A DNA stretch of 64,000 bases, from the NCBI GenBank assembly GCA_028583605.1, contig CM053333.1, forward strand, positions 25,027,302-25,091,301, given 5' to 3'. The notes beneath the pieces are model-generated. The model had not been told where the DNA came from, did no database searches, and worked only from the letters and a program-made list of their open reading frames with translations. The first letter of the stretch is position 1; each line of letters starts with the position of its first letter. The position numbers and the translations under genes are program-made. The stretch comes from Dastarcus helophoroides (Eukaryota > Arthropoda > Insecta > Coleoptera > Bothrideridae). Of this stretch, positions 34,124 to 45,104 are shown one piece after another.

Positions 34124-35250
34124 AACTTCTAATTTGGCACTTCCCATGTTTAAATCGCAATGTGGAGGAACATTTTTTAGACATTCTGAAGCTTCTCGAA
34201 ATTTCAAACTTACCGTCAAAATTTTCTTCATAAAATCAAAAATTTAAGTAGATTTTTTTTTCAGTTTCAAGTTCTAACAACTTCTTGCTAAAACATGAAA
34301 TTTTTACTTTGCGCAAATTAGACATTTTTTCCAAACTCCAAATATTTCCTGAAGTTTCGACAAGCATATGGAAATTTCGACTTTAGAATTTAGATATTAA
34401 ATCCTAAGGTTAGAGAAGATAGAGTCAAAGTTCCAACAACAAAAAATGGGACTGTTTCGGTTTTTTTTCAGAAAGGCCATAGGACGATATGCATAGTGAA
34501 TCGGCCCCAGAAAGATATCTGGACCATTTTTTGAAAATGTGTTGCTACTAATGAGATTTTTTGATCCTGCAAGTTTTAGATCTCTATCTACTTTAGTTTT
34601 TAAAAAAAAATCGAAAAAATTCTAAAAAAATCGAAAAATAGATTTTTTTTCTCAAAAGGACTTAACCGATTTAGATAAAATTTGGAAACATTATAGAAAT
34701 ATATAAAAGCTATATTCCAAAAAATTGACAGTCTATATTCATTATGTTATTTAGGACAAACGGGCAATTTTTTGAAAATTATTTTTTTTCTTTATGATAA
34801 CGTTCTAGAACAATTTTGAAACTAATTTCTGTTGATGTCTTTTTTGATGTAGAGTACCCCTGCAAATTCTAAAACTGACCAAAAAGGTACGCCATATTGA
34901 CAAAAAATAAAAACTGATTTTTTCATTAAAAAATTGATTTATATTTCAATTTCGGGAATATTGGGCTCATCTCAAAGAGTATATTTCTACTAATAGGGTA
35001 ATGTAACTTTGCAAGTTTCAAGGTTTTATTTATTTTTTTGGAATAATTGGAAAAAATAAAAAATAGGGAAATGTTTTTTTCTCAAATCGCGTAAAACCGG
35101 TTCCAATGAAATTTGAAAATATAAGAGAGGTATATGAATGCTTTACTCAAAAAAAAACTATTAGCTCCTTTATTAACCTTAATAATAATTATTAGAGACG
35201 TTCTAAAGCAGTTTTAGAGTTAACTTTCTTAATGTGTTTTTTGATATAGA
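34123..35250. repeat. AT-rich block with a diverged direct duplication
   Basis: Two related segments, about 34540-34855 and 34975-35250, share an ordered series: TACTAAT...TTGCAAGTTT, TTTTTTTCTCAAA, AACGTTCTAGAACAATTTTG / GACGTTCTAAAGCAGTTTTA, and CTTTTTTGATGTAGA / TTTTTTGATATAGA. Spacing between matches is about 400-440 bp. No coding content. hAT-like copy 2 is inserted at the end of the second segment. Confidence 0.55.
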
Positions 35251-36892
35251 CAGGGGCGGCCTTAGCCATTGCGAGGCTCCGGGAGGGTAGATCTTTAAGA
35301 GGCCCTCGTCTTTGTGAAATTAGTTTTAACATAGACGTAGTCAGAATAGAGCAGGGTAGGGCGCTTGCCCCCCCCCCCCAGCTGGTGTGGTTAACGAAAA
35401 TTTATATTGAACTGAGAGAAGACTTTCTCTAAAAAATTTCCATTCGACAAAAGTCGTCCTTCTTTAAGCTATTGATATTTTCTCGAAATTTCGACTTATT
35501 TCATGACTTTCGTCTTTTTTCATAAATTTCTTCGAAAATTTCAAATGTATTCCTAAAATTCGATTTATTTTATCAGAATCCAACTTAAATAAAAATTTCG
35601 AATTTTTATCTCAAAATTCATCGTTTTCTTTTTCGAAATTTCTCAAAATTAGTTTTTTCCGGAAACTTCGACTTCTCTCTAAAAACTTTGATTTTCTGAA
35701 AATTTCGACTTTTTTATCAAGATTTACCCTTTTGCCTAAAACTTGATCTATTTTTTGACAACAATATTTATCTGGAAATTTTTATAATGACTTTTTTTAG
35801 AAATTTCGTAAAAAGACAAAAATTCCGAGAAAATTTCCCCTGGAATGGGGAAATACAACTTGTTTCTCAAAATTTCGACGATTATTTCAATACTGACCAT
35901 TTTCTGACTCAGGGTAGGGCAGAACAGGGCGCATGTCTGCTTCTGATTCAAGCGCTCAAGAGAAAAATCTAGAAATTACATTTTTCTCAAAATTTGTCCT
36001 TTTCCCAAAATTTCGACAAAATTTGACTCTCTCTGAAGAATTTCGAGTGTTTACTAAATTTTGACTTTTTTCTCAAAATGTCGATCTTTTTTTTTGTTTT
36101 TCAAGGGAAAAAATTGAAATTTCCAAAAAAAAACAAATTTAGAAAAATCGAAACATTGATATTTTTCTTAAAATCCGCCTTTTTTCGCAAATTTAAAATT
36201 ATCCTGAAATCCCATCCTCTATGTTCCCTTAAAACTGAATATTTTTCCTGGAAATTCGTATCTTTCTTAAAATTTTGACTTTTTTTTCAAGACTCGTTTT
36301 TTCCACAAACGGACGGCTATTCTCAAAGTTGCACTTTTTCTTTAAGTTTGAATTTTTTCTGGAAAATTTCGATATTTGATGCTTCATTTGGTAGTTTTTC
36401 GACTGTCGACTGCTTTTCAGAGATTTTGTTTTTTTTTTAATTCCTTTATTTTTATTAACATCGGGTTTTTCTGAAGATTTTGATCATTTGGAATTTGATT
36501 TTTCAGAACTTTTAACAGGTTTCTTGAAATTTTTCTTTTTCCCGATATTTTTATATCAAAATTCGATATTCAACTTTGCTAAAAATTTTGAATTTCTCTT
36601 AAAATTAGTTTAATTTCGTCTTTTCAGAAATTTCGACTTTATTCTCAAAATTCGACTTTTCGGGCTCTTCTTTCGGAAATCATTTTCTCTATCAAAATTA
36701 GGCCACTTTTCTGAATATTTGTCTTTTCTTTAAATTTTGACTTTTTTAAATTTGGCTAGAAATTTCATCTTAATATTTCGCTTTATTTTCGAAATATTGA
36801 CTTTTATTTCAAAATGCCATGTTTTAGTTTTTGGAACTTTCTGGACTTTTTCCTCGAAATTGGCTTTTCCTTTAAATTTCAGTTTTCTCGAA
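35251..36892 (+). mobile_element. hAT-like non-autonomous element, copy 2 (3'-truncated)
   Basis: Begins with the intact terminus CAGGGGCGGCCTTAGCCATT after GATATAGA and follows copies 1 and 3 closely to CAGTTTTCTCGAA at 36892. It is then replaced by a GA-rich tract. The 3' half and right terminus are absent. A poly-C run (about 35370-35379) is shared with the other copies. No transposase is encoded. Confidence 0.85.
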
Positions 36893-37064
36893 GAGAGGAA
36901 AGAGAGAGGAGAGAGAGAAAGAGAGAGAGAAATCTCCACCAAAAAACCAAAATTAAAAAAACATTGAAATAATGAAAACCGAAATTTTGGGAAAAAGAGA
37001 GAAATGGAGGAGAAGAAGAAAGAGAAGGAAAGAACAGGAAAAGAGATAGTGAGAGGAGGAGAAA

Positions 37065-37153
<89 letters not shown>
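36893..37153. repeat. (GA)n microsatellite with degenerate flank
   Basis: A degenerate A/G tract (36893-37070), including GAAGAAGAAAGAGAAGGAAA, leads into about 40 pure GA units ending near 37153. All long open frames here are repeat artefacts (S-L and R-E polymers). Confidence 0.92.
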
Positions 37154-37156
<3 letters not shown>

Positions 37157-38017
37157 GCAAACGTGAATACGAAAATTTTCACGCTTTAACTGGCGCCAAA
37201 TTGGAAAATGAATTCGTATTCATTCTGAATGTTGTTTAACTTTATTCAATTATGAGTGGATGACGCGGTGGGTGGAGACTTGATTGTTTAATGAAAATGC
37301 TCGGCTCCAGGATTCCAGAAAGCGGTATGTTGGCGTAAATTGTGAGTGCGTGACGCGATTAAATTCGCAAGCAGATTTGGCCAAGTTATTTATGTTGTAA
37401 GTAATGTTATCATTTAAGGAAGTAAGCCAAGCATTAAATCTGGAGTGGAGACAAAATGAATTAAAATGAAGCGGTGAAGTTAATTTTGCATTCTACGCGA
37501 ATATGATCCGCGTCTTTTCTTCCACGCTAAATGAGGAAGCGAATCCCGGCCGGGGGCTTATCTGCTCCTTTGTCGAATACCATCGGCGGGACACACAATA
37601 CTTCATCGGTCCACAAAAGCTGGCCTTCTCTATCAAAAACCAAATTACTCTTTTCGAAAACTTTACTTTCAATATAGACGCTTCCGCTATCAAAAGAATA
37701 TTAAGCAGACGTTAATTAAATTCTGGTAATTTAATATTTCACAACATAAACAAATTCGTTTTGATTAATTCTGGCAGATGATTGCTAATGAAGCTTGGTA
37801 ATCAGTATAAAGCATTGAAAGTTGTAAATATCTAACCTATCCATAGTTAGTGAGAAAACAACAAAGTTTAAAAATAAGACTTTTTATTTGTTAATGAGCT
37901 ACTGCTATCATTGTAAAGTAAATCAGTGGTGAAGCAGTAAATGTTTACGTCAAGGCATTGGTTTTTATAATATCTCGAACTACTCAATTAAAAGAAAGAG
38001 GAGCTAAAGTATAATAG
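37154..38017. other. intergenic sequence without recognisable gene
   Basis: Unassigned. A 70-codon frame at 37503-37715 and its 66-codon antisense partner show no known motif. Confidence 0.45.
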
Positions 38018-38054
38018 TCAACTTCGGATAAAACGAACTCCGCATATAACGAAC
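38018..38054. repeat. possible pogo/Tigger-type terminal sequence
   Basis: TCAACTTCGGATAAAACGAA followed by CTCCGCATATAACGAAC resembles the inverted terminal repeat of Tigger/pogo elements. No transposase or opposite end was found. Confidence 0.35.
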
Positions 38055-38193
38055 GACCGCTTATAACAAACAAATATGACTAGAATTTTTATTATGTCGC
38101 CCTGAGGGCGTCGATAGTGTGCGCATACTCTTAGACATGTTAGGCGGGGATATCACGTGACCTCCTGCGCTCAAGCGAATTCCGTTCTTGCCG

Positions 38194-38258
38194 TTCGTCA
38201 GTTGTAAATACAATGAGTGAGCAAGGGGTTCATCCGCACGTTGCGCAGCGCATTATTA
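38194..38258 (+). pseudogene. mariner transposase N-terminal scrap
   Basis: GCCGTTCGTCAGTTGTAAAT then ATGAGTGAGCAAGG encodes MSEQGVHPHVAQRIII, the start of the same mariner family found at 42776-42954. It is cut off after RIII, and LINE-A follows within a few bases. Confidence 0.7.
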
Positions 38259-38261
38259 TTC

Positions 38262-39470
38262 TTTGAATTAAAACCAGAAGAACTAAAGTGTGGTTTGAGG
38301 CTGAACTCCATACATGAGAAGAGTGTTCTATTATTCGTATAACTTGAAATTTATAGTGACCAGCTGATGGGGTGTAAAATAATTTTTATCTTTAAAAAGA
38401 AAACCTAGCTTCCGAGAGGAGGACTTAGCAATAGCTCGCTTTCGTCCAAAGAGAAGTTCATTCACTCCTAGGAGAGGCAAATTAGATCTCATGAGTTTTT
38501 TCACCAATGAGTATGTTGGTGGCATCATCCCTTGATACTTTCTTTTAGAGAAAACAGCTACCTAAGTTTTTGAGGCATTGAAGTCAACCAAATTTTTCTT
38601 TTCCCATTCTAGGACAATTTAGAGATCCCGATTAACAATATGTATCTGCTCCTCCCTTAGCCTATCTGAAGCAGCGATGGATAATGGATTGTCGCAAAAA
38701 AGATGACAGCAGGCTCCTGTCATCTCGGTAGCTATAGGCAGGATTGGAAGTTGAAGCAAAGAGATCATTTATATGTAACAAAAACAGAGTAGGAGACAAA
38801 ATAGAGCCCTGAGGTACCCTGCATTAATCGCGAATGTCTAAGGTGCGATATCATCAACGACAACCTGAAGAGATCTTTCAGAGAGGAAACTGGATATCAA
38901 ATGACAAAGACCCGGTGAGAGTCCATAAGATGTTAATTTAACGAGAAGATATCGGTGCCAGATTTTGTCGAAAGCGTTTGAAATATCCTATACCAAAATC
39001 CTAGCTTCACCGTATTTTTCCATTGTTGAATTCCAGACAAGAGTAACATTTGCTAGGGATCGCCAGTTGAATGTTGTTTTCTGAAACTGTATTGCCTGCC
39101 CGAGAGCACTAAAGCACAAAAAAGTCAATATATAGCTCTTAAATGACAAGAAGACCCATCCAAACCAACCAAGAGATCTGTCAGCTCTAAAATTGGAAAT
39201 CAAATGCCAGAGACCCGGCGGAAGTTCATAAGATGATAATTTGGCTAAAAGAAATCGGCGCCAGACTCTGTCGAAGGCTTTTAAGATATCCAGTGGCACA
39301 ATCCTAACCTTACTGTATTTTTCCATAGCTGAATGCCAGACATGAGTAATATATGCTAGGAGATCGTTCACTAAACTTTGTTGTCTGAAACCGTATGACC
39401 TGTCCGAGAGCAATAAAACACGAAAGAAATAAATATATAGCTTTTACATGAGAAGAAGACCCATCCAGAA
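38262..39470 (-). pseudogene. LINE-A copy 4 with internal duplication
   Basis: Antisense LINE-A from the C-terminal region (complement of GGTTTGAGGCTGAACTCC at about 38290) back through the polymerase. 39413-38988 gives SDRSYGFRQQSLVNDLLAYI and LDILKAFDRVW, where Ser of the usual DISKAFD is Leu. A segment of about 295 bp occurs twice in the same orientation, 38875-39168 and 39172-39465. Both copies end with an extra AATATATAGCT...GAAGACCCATCCA stretch that is not part of other LINE-A copies. Many frameshifts; not functional. Confidence 0.82.
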
Positions 39471-39939
39471 CTTTGAAGATTGGAAGAAAATAATTTAATT
39501 TAAATATGAAGTTCTAAGTCAGTGGTGCCCAATCTTTTAGTTGATTGGAGCCAAATAGCAGGTTAAAAATTGTGGGTGAGCCATACTATCATGTCTTGAA
39601 ATGTAATGACTAAAAAAAATGATGAACCGTAACCACAAACGTGTTATTTTGCTTAACATAAGCGAACCACAAAGCACAATCGTAAAAATAAAAAAATAGA
39701 CAGCCATCGAGACTGCCAATAGAAGTGAAAACTTAAAACAAGAAAATAACACTGCCTGTGTAGTATTTGTAGTATACTCGTAAACAAGTTAGAATATTGG
39801 AAATAATTGAAAATAAATGCTATTAAACTAACCTACAGGTTTTATATTTGTGATTTGGATGCTTGTAGTCGTGTGGAAACGAATCTAATATTTACTGATA
39901 GTGAGTTTCTCGTCACGTTCAATTTTTATAATATAAATA
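39471..39939. other. unassigned sequence with a hAT-type end
   Basis: CAGTGGTGCCCAATCTTTTA at 39521 resembles the 5' terminus of Charlie-like hAT elements. A second end was not identified and no transposase is present. The mariner at 39940 is inserted further on. Confidence 0.35.
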
Positions 39940-41250
39940 CGAGGGTTGCCTTTTATGTTTCGGGATTTGGCAACCCTAGTGTTGCAATCTGGCAACTGAC
40001 AGCTCTACCGTAAAGTTGGACATTTTTGAGGTTATACGTACTCAGAACGTTTTGAGAATGTTTTGTGGTTTTCACATACGAGCGCTACTTGTGTTGTTTA
40101 CAGTAACTTAAAAGATTCAACTCGGCCCAAAAATGGAATTAAAACGTGAACATTTTCGTGCGATTATTTTTTACAACTTTCGACGTGGATTAACTCAGCA
40201 ACAGTGCATGGATGAACTTAACTTAATTTTTGGCGATGAAGTTCCATCAAGGGCCAGTGTTTATCGATGGTATGGTGAATTCAATCGTGGTCGTAGTTCT
40301 CTCCAAGACGAATTTCATGAAGGTCGTTCAAAATCAGTTGTTGTTCCGAAAACCATTGAAGCTGTGCGCGAACTGATATTGCAAGATCGTCATATGACCT
40401 ATCGTGAGATTGAGACAACCTTAGGCATTAGTGGGACCAGTATACATTTAATATTGCATAAACATTTGACTGTCAACAAAATTTGTTCGCGTTGGATCCC
40501 ACACAATTTGTCAATCGCTCAAAAAAAGGCTCGTGTCGATTGGTCGAAAGAAATGCTCAAAAAATACGATCGCGATGCTTCGAAACACGTCTATGACATC
40601 GTGACAGATGATGAATCGTGGATTTGCGCGTATGAGCCCAAAAGTAAACAGCAGTCGACTGTATGGGTGTTTCCAGATGAGCCAAATCCAACAAAAGTTG
40701 TTCGCGCACGAAGCACTTCCAAGCAAATGGTCGCCCGTTTTTTTGGAAAAACTGGACATGTCGCAACCGTACCACTAGAACAACGCAGAATAGTCAATTC
40801 TGAGTGCTACACAACCATTTGTTTGCCAGTTGTCTTCCAAGAAATCAGAAAAATCAACCGCCGAAGACGAATCACTCTTCACTGCGACAATGCGGGCTCT
40901 CACACATCGGCTCAAACAACTGCATTTTTGAGCACCCAAAACATTAATTTGATGAGTCATCCGCCGTATAGTCCTGACTTGGCACCAAATGACTTCTTTT
41001 TATTCCCGTACGTAAAAAACAAACTGAGAGGTCAACGTTTTTCGACACCTGAAGAAGCGGTTGCTGCATTCAGAATGCATGTTTTGGAAATACCTCAATC
41101 AGAGTGGCTAAAGTGCTTCGACAATTGGTTCAAACGCATGCAAGAGTGTATAGATCTTCATGTGGAATATTTTGAAAAACAATAAAGTGATTTTTGATGA
41201 TTAATATTTGTTTTTGTTCTCTAATCCCGAAATATAAAAGGCAACCCTCG
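39940..41250 (+). mobile_element. complete mariner element
   Basis: 1311 bp with inverted terminal repeats of about 28 bp (left CGAGGGTTGCCTTTTATGTT; right complement CGAGGGTTGCCTTTTATATT, continuing TCGGGATT in both). It is flanked by the TA target duplication (39938-39939 and 41251-41252). It encodes one uninterrupted transposase. All structural parts needed for transposition are visible, so this is the only apparently intact transposon in the window. Confidence 0.96.
40133..41185 (+). CDS. mariner transposase, full length
   Basis: 350 residues, the normal mariner length. The N-terminal paired helix-turn-helix region binds the terminal repeats (residues about 1-110: FRRGLTQQQCMDELN, PSRASVYRWYGEFNRGR, GISGTSIHLILH) and includes the linker WIPHNLS. 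The catalytic DD34D triad is present: VTDDESWICAYEP (the usual GDESW reads DDESW), ITLHCDNAGSHTSA, then PYSPDLAPNDFFLFP with exactly 34 residues between the second and third Asp. The protein cuts and rejoins the element at TA sites in the nucleus. The start is the first ATG in frame and gives the family's MEL-R/K-REH N-terminus. The stop overlaps an AATAAA at 41181-41186, a likely polyadenylation signal. No in-frame stop or frameshift is seen. Confidence 0.96.
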   Translation: MELKREHFRAIIFYNFRRGLTQQQCMDELNLIFGDEVPSRASVYRWYGEFNRGRSSLQDEFHEGRSKSVVVPKTIEAVRELILQDRHMTYREIETTLGISGTSIHLILHKHLTVNKICSRWIPHNLSIAQKKARVDWSKEMLKKYDRDASKHVYDIVTDDESWICAYEPKSKQQSTVWVFPDEPNPTKVVRARSTSKQMVARFFGKTGHVATVPLEQRRIVNSECYTTICLPVVFQEIRKINRRRRITLHCDNAGSHTSAQTTAFLSTQNINLMSHPPYSPDLAPNDFFLFPYVKNKLRGQRFSTPEEAVAAFRMHVLEIPQSEWLKCFDNWFKRMQECIDLHVEYFEKQ

Positions 41251-41252
41251 TA

Positions 41253-42004
41253 TTAATTAATTAATATTTTATAATATTACTTACAAGCACAAGCATTACA
41301 CTCTTTTTATGTATTGCACGTAATGTTGAACATCTTACTGAAACGCAAGCGTTCCACATTTCACTTTTTATTTTTAATACCAACATGCACTTGGTTATAA
41401 AACAGTACATTTTACAGTTTACCGAAGATAATATTTAAAATTAGGGATTATATTGTAGACAATAAATTTCATCTCTCCTACGAAAAGCGGCAAATCAAAT
41501 AATACTCATGCAAATTTTGGTACGACAAATTTAAGACAAGTCATGGCACACTTAGACAAATTGTTTTCAAACACTGCTTCTAATTATTTAATTTTTTTTT
41601 ATTTTTCAAATATTGTTTTTGTTTTTAGTGGAAAATATAATGTACAACTCGAACGGGTTGTCCATATCGTATTCTAACTTTGAAAGTTTTAAGTTATCCT
41701 TAGAAGACATTTTTGATTTATTAATATGAGTATGTGCTGCTAGACGTATGTTGCAAAAGCATAATGCGAGTACATATGGACCCTAATCTGATTAGCGGTA
41801 AAACGTTTCTTTCTTCTGTCAGTTTTATAACCCTGGGATGGAAAGCAGATGCCTTCCCTGGTCGCACTTTAACTAGTTTTCTTGCAATGTAACAAACTTT
41901 CATATCTTATCAGTGACAGATTTAATATGCTATAACGTAATAGCAATTTGCGACACTGATGCTCAAAATGCGATATTTATAAAAATAAGCATTTACTTTG
42001 AAGT
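41253..42004. other. unassigned sequence
   Basis: No gene or repeat boundary recognised between the two mariner loci. Confidence 0.45.
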
Positions 42005-42785
42005 AAAAAGGAAAAGGTAAATATCAAAGCTGTTCATGACATGATTTTATCAGACCGTAGAATTGGGCCAAAACGAATATCTGAGGTGCTAAATATTTTA
42101 TATGAACACACCCCGATCATATAGTTTACGTCGATTTGGATGTGAGGAAAATTTCGCAAAATGGATCCCCAAATTTCTGAATGTTCACCAAAAACGTGCA
42201 AGGGTAGAAGCATTGCGTTCTATCTGTGCTCGGTTTGAAAAAGATGCAGATGTTGTTACTATGAATGAATCTGGGGTGCATATCTACGACCCAGAAACAA
42301 AGCAGTAATCGATAAATTAGGGACACTTTGGTTCTCCAAGGCCTAAGTGTTTAAAGATCTACTGGAAAACTTCTTGATTTAGTTTCCTGAAATTGCCATG
42401 GAGTAATAATGATTGGTTATCTGGATAACGGTAGAAGAATAACTGGGGATTACTATTCAACGTTACTGGTCACTACGAGAAAATATTAAGGAAAAAAGAC
42501 ATGGAAAGTTGTCCAAAGTTGTTTTGTTTTTGCACGACAAACCTCTGCACACAAATTGCGTGTTGCCATACAAATAATTCGTTATTTGGGGTTCGAATTT
42601 CTGGAACCTTATTCACCAGATCTGACTTCGTTCGATTGTCTCTTTCCTAAACTGAAGAAAAGAATTTAGAAGGTCGTAAATTTTCTTCCAACAGAGGTGT
42701 TATGGAAGCTGTAGAGGCTTGGTTTGCAGAGCAACATAAAACTTTTTTTTGAAATGTCTAGATGCTTTGCAGGTTCGATGTAATA
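42005..42785 (+). pseudogene. second mariner family, damaged transposase
   Basis: 42102-42308 encodes FAKWIPKFLNVHQKRARVEA and VTMNESGVHIYDPETKQ. The usual DE(S/T)W is NESG, so the first catalytic Asp is lost, and a stop follows Q. After several frame changes the C-terminal part is readable as PYSPDLTSFDCLF-like sequence at about 42610 and FLKCLDALQVRCNKCI at 42753-42785. It differs clearly from the intact mariner at 39940. It ends abruptly where the third mariner family begins. Confidence 0.75.
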
Positions 42786-42954
42786 AATGTATTATGCCGT
42801 TCGTCAGCTGTAAATACAATGAGTGAGCAAGAAGTTTATCCGCACGTTGCGCAGCGTATTATTATTAAATTTTTTGCCGTTGAAGGTGTAAAGCTTGTCG
42901 AAATTCTTCGTAGACTAGAAGCACGGTTTGGAGGAAACTCAAGAGTATAAATGG
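42776..42954 (+). pseudogene. third mariner family: transposase N-terminus
   Basis: Encodes MSEQEVYPHVAQRIIIKFFA, then GVKLVEILRRLEARFGGN, the N-terminal helix-turn-helix of a SETMAR-like mariner. It stops at AGAGTATAAATGG (42942-42954), the left 13-bp duplication of a composite insertion. The protein continues beyond the insertion at 45836. Confidence 0.8.
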
Positions 42955-43292
42955 TCCAAAGAAGGTTTCACCCCTTTACCACATCGGCAATTAAATAAAT
43001 AATTACGCGATACGTATTTCGCCAGCAGAATTGGCATTTTCAAACGTACTAATCTAAAAAGATTAGCAAAAGATGCATCGACGTCGTCTGCATTGAGATT
43101 CAAATCGATACTGGCGGTCTTTTGCTTTCTTTCCTATTTCTAATTGTTTAGCACATCTGGTGCATGCAATTTTGATCTGCCACAAATAGCCTTCAATAAA
43201 CTGGAGGCCGCCAATGGTCCTTCATCTCCGTTAAGGGTAACTGGCCTCTGATTGATTGCTCCAAGCTTGACCAATGTAAAGATAACACTCCT
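42955..43292 (+). repeat. left arm of the Penelope-like inverted repeat
   Basis: TCCAAAGAAGGTTTCACCCC to AAGATAACACTCCT. Its reverse complement is 45457-45794 with a low percentage of mismatches. It contains a small hairpin next to CGAAA-type sequence (43010-43060), like the one described at 45701-45740. Confidence 0.85.
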
Positions 43293-44862
43293 CGGACCTC
43301 AAGGAATGGCTTACTCAGATCAGGAAAAGGCCGTAGCTTTTGCTGAGACCTTTGAACGACACTGTCAGGCCACACTTGAAGAAGTGGACTTAGACTTTGT
43401 AGATGAGGTGGAAGAAGAGGTTCAAATTCTTCAGGAGGAAGTGCCAGAAGAAAACGACGTCATCCAGCCGACTAACGAGGGGAAAATCCAAAGCTTTCTG
43501 CGCAAGCTAAATGTCACAAAGTCTCCGGATCCAGATGGCATTCCAAACCAAGCTCTGAAGTCTCTTCCGGACCAAGCTGTCAAATACTTTGGAGCAATAG
43601 TCAATTCCATGTTTAAATTCCGGTATTTTCCAACAAGATGGAAAACTGCAAACGTTATCTTCATTCCTAAGCCAGGTAAGGATGGGAAATTTTCCCAAAA
43701 TTACAGGCCAATCAGCCTCTTATCCAATTTGGGTAAGGTGGCGGAAAGGATTTTAAGAAAACGTCTGCAGAACATCATCAGCGATCGCGACATAATTCCT
43801 AAGGAACAATTTGGGTTCCAACCTATGCACTCTACCTCAGACCAACTGCTGAGAGTGGTTGAAACAATCACTCAACGCATGAACTGGAACCAGGTAGTGG
43901 GAGCTATTTTCTTCGATATCTCCAAGGCATTTGACACAGTTTGGCACCAAGGATTGGTCTACAAGATGCACCAGTTTGGAATACCTCTAACAATGGTTCA
44001 AATGGTAAGCTCGTTCCTGGACCAGCGCTCTTTCAGAGCAAAGGTGGGACAGGAACTATCAAACCAGTTTAGGTTACAGTATGGAGTGCCTCAAGGTTCT
44101 GCCTTGTCACCTCTGCTGTATTCTCTGTTCACAGCAGACATTCCGAGAACCAATCCAACAACCGACAACACCTTATTGGCAACTTACGCAGATGACACAG
44201 CTTTAGTGGCGTACTCTTTCAGCCCAGAGGTGGTCACCAGACGACTTCAGGAGGCAACAGACAGTCTACTAGATTACTTCGGCCAATGGAGAATCCAAGT
44301 CAACGCAGACAAGACCCAAGCAGTCTTTTTCACTCGAAAAAGACTCCAACCATATGGACATGTAAATGTTCATGGGCAAAACGTCGACTGGAGACTTCAG
44401 GCAAAGTATCTAGGTGTCATTTTAGACAAAAGACTAACATTCCAGGCACACATCGATTATGCAGTGTCCAAAGCTAAAATGCTGAAGGGACTGCTGCAAG
44501 CGATGATTGGTAGAAATAGTAACCTGTCCATTGGACTTAAAGTGTTACTATACAAATCAATCATAAGACCAGCGATGACCTACGCATCTGTAGCTTGGTC
44601 ACAGGCGACGGATAATCAGATGAAGAAACTCCAGGTGTTCCAGAACGTCTTTCTAAGACAAGCCATGGACGCTCCATGGTTTGTGAGAAACAATCAGCTC
44701 CACAGAGAAGCTGAACTACCTTTGGTAAGAGAATTTCTTAGGGAAATTAATTCCAGGGCGATGGTGAGAGCGGAAACGCATCCCAACGAACTAGTTCGAC
44801 AGGCAGTGGATTACGATCCAGACATCCCAACCAGGATTAGGAGACCAAGGATGGTCCTCTAG
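43252..44862 (+). CDS. jockey reverse transcriptase (5'-truncated) fused to Penelope arm
   Basis: An uninterrupted frame of 536 codons. The first 13 or so residues come from the Penelope-like arm. From GPQGMAYSDQEKAVAFAETF onward it is the jockey ORF2: linker KSPDPDGIPNQALKSL, NYRPISLLSNLGKVAERILR, EQFGFQPMHSTSDQ, motif A FFDISKAFDTVWHQG, motif B YGVPQGSALSPLLYSLF and motif C YADDTALVAYS, then a complete thumb/C-terminus. The endonuclease is absent, so the enzyme could polymerise but not nick a target. The absence of stops over 1.6 kb points to a recent insertion. The true start codon is uncertain because the 5' part is missing. Confidence 0.92.
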   Translation: MIAPSLTNVKITLLGPQGMAYSDQEKAVAFAETFERHCQATLEEVDLDFVDEVEEEVQILQEEVPEENDVIQPTNEGKIQSFLRKLNVTKSPDPDGIPNQALKSLPDQAVKYFGAIVNSMFKFRYFPTRWKTANVIFIPKPGKDGKFSQNYRPISLLSNLGKVAERILRKRLQNIISDRDIIPKEQFGFQPMHSTSDQLLRVVETITQRMNWNQVVGAIFFDISKAFDTVWHQGLVYKMHQFGIPLTMVQMVSSFLDQRSFRAKVGQELSNQFRLQYGVPQGSALSPLLYSLFTADIPRTNPTTDNTLLATYADDTALVAYSFSPEVVTRRLQEATDSLLDYFGQWRIQVNADKTQAVFFTRKRLQPYGHVNVHGQNVDWRLQAKYLGVILDKRLTFQAHIDYAVSKAKMLKGLLQAMIGRNSNLSIGLKVLLYKSIIRPAMTYASVAWSQATDNQMKKLQVFQNVFLRQAMDAPWFVRNNQLHREAELPLVREFLREINSRAMVRAETHPNELVRQAVDYDPDIPTRIRRPRMVL

Positions 44863-45104
44863 GCTGAGACTTTCATCGTAAAAATTTTCTGTTTTGTTTG
44901 TTCTTATTTTTCAGGCAAAACAGCTTACAATAGTGCTCCAGCACTATTGTACTGTTCCGACGGAGAGATTGGGGGCCAAGGGCCCGGCCCGAAGAAGTAG
45001 GGGTTTTTAGTCGGTACCCGTAGTTTGAGCGGAAGTCCCACACTATCTGGGTTATCTTCCCAGATGTGCGTAAAGCATTTTCCCCTACTTTGACAAAAAA
45101 AAAA
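44863..45104 (+). mobile_element. jockey 3' untranslated region and poly(A)
   Basis: From the stop at 44862 to a 10-A tail at 45095-45104. It includes a hairpin-capable pair ACAATAGTGCTCC / AGCACTATTGT, and the segment GGTTTTTAGTCGGTACCCG then AGTCCCACAC, typical of the 3' ends of jockey/R1-like elements. Confidence 0.8.

Noticed and set aside
36730..37189. Open frames of S-L or R-E repeats on both strands
   Set aside because: Artefacts of the GA microsatellite.
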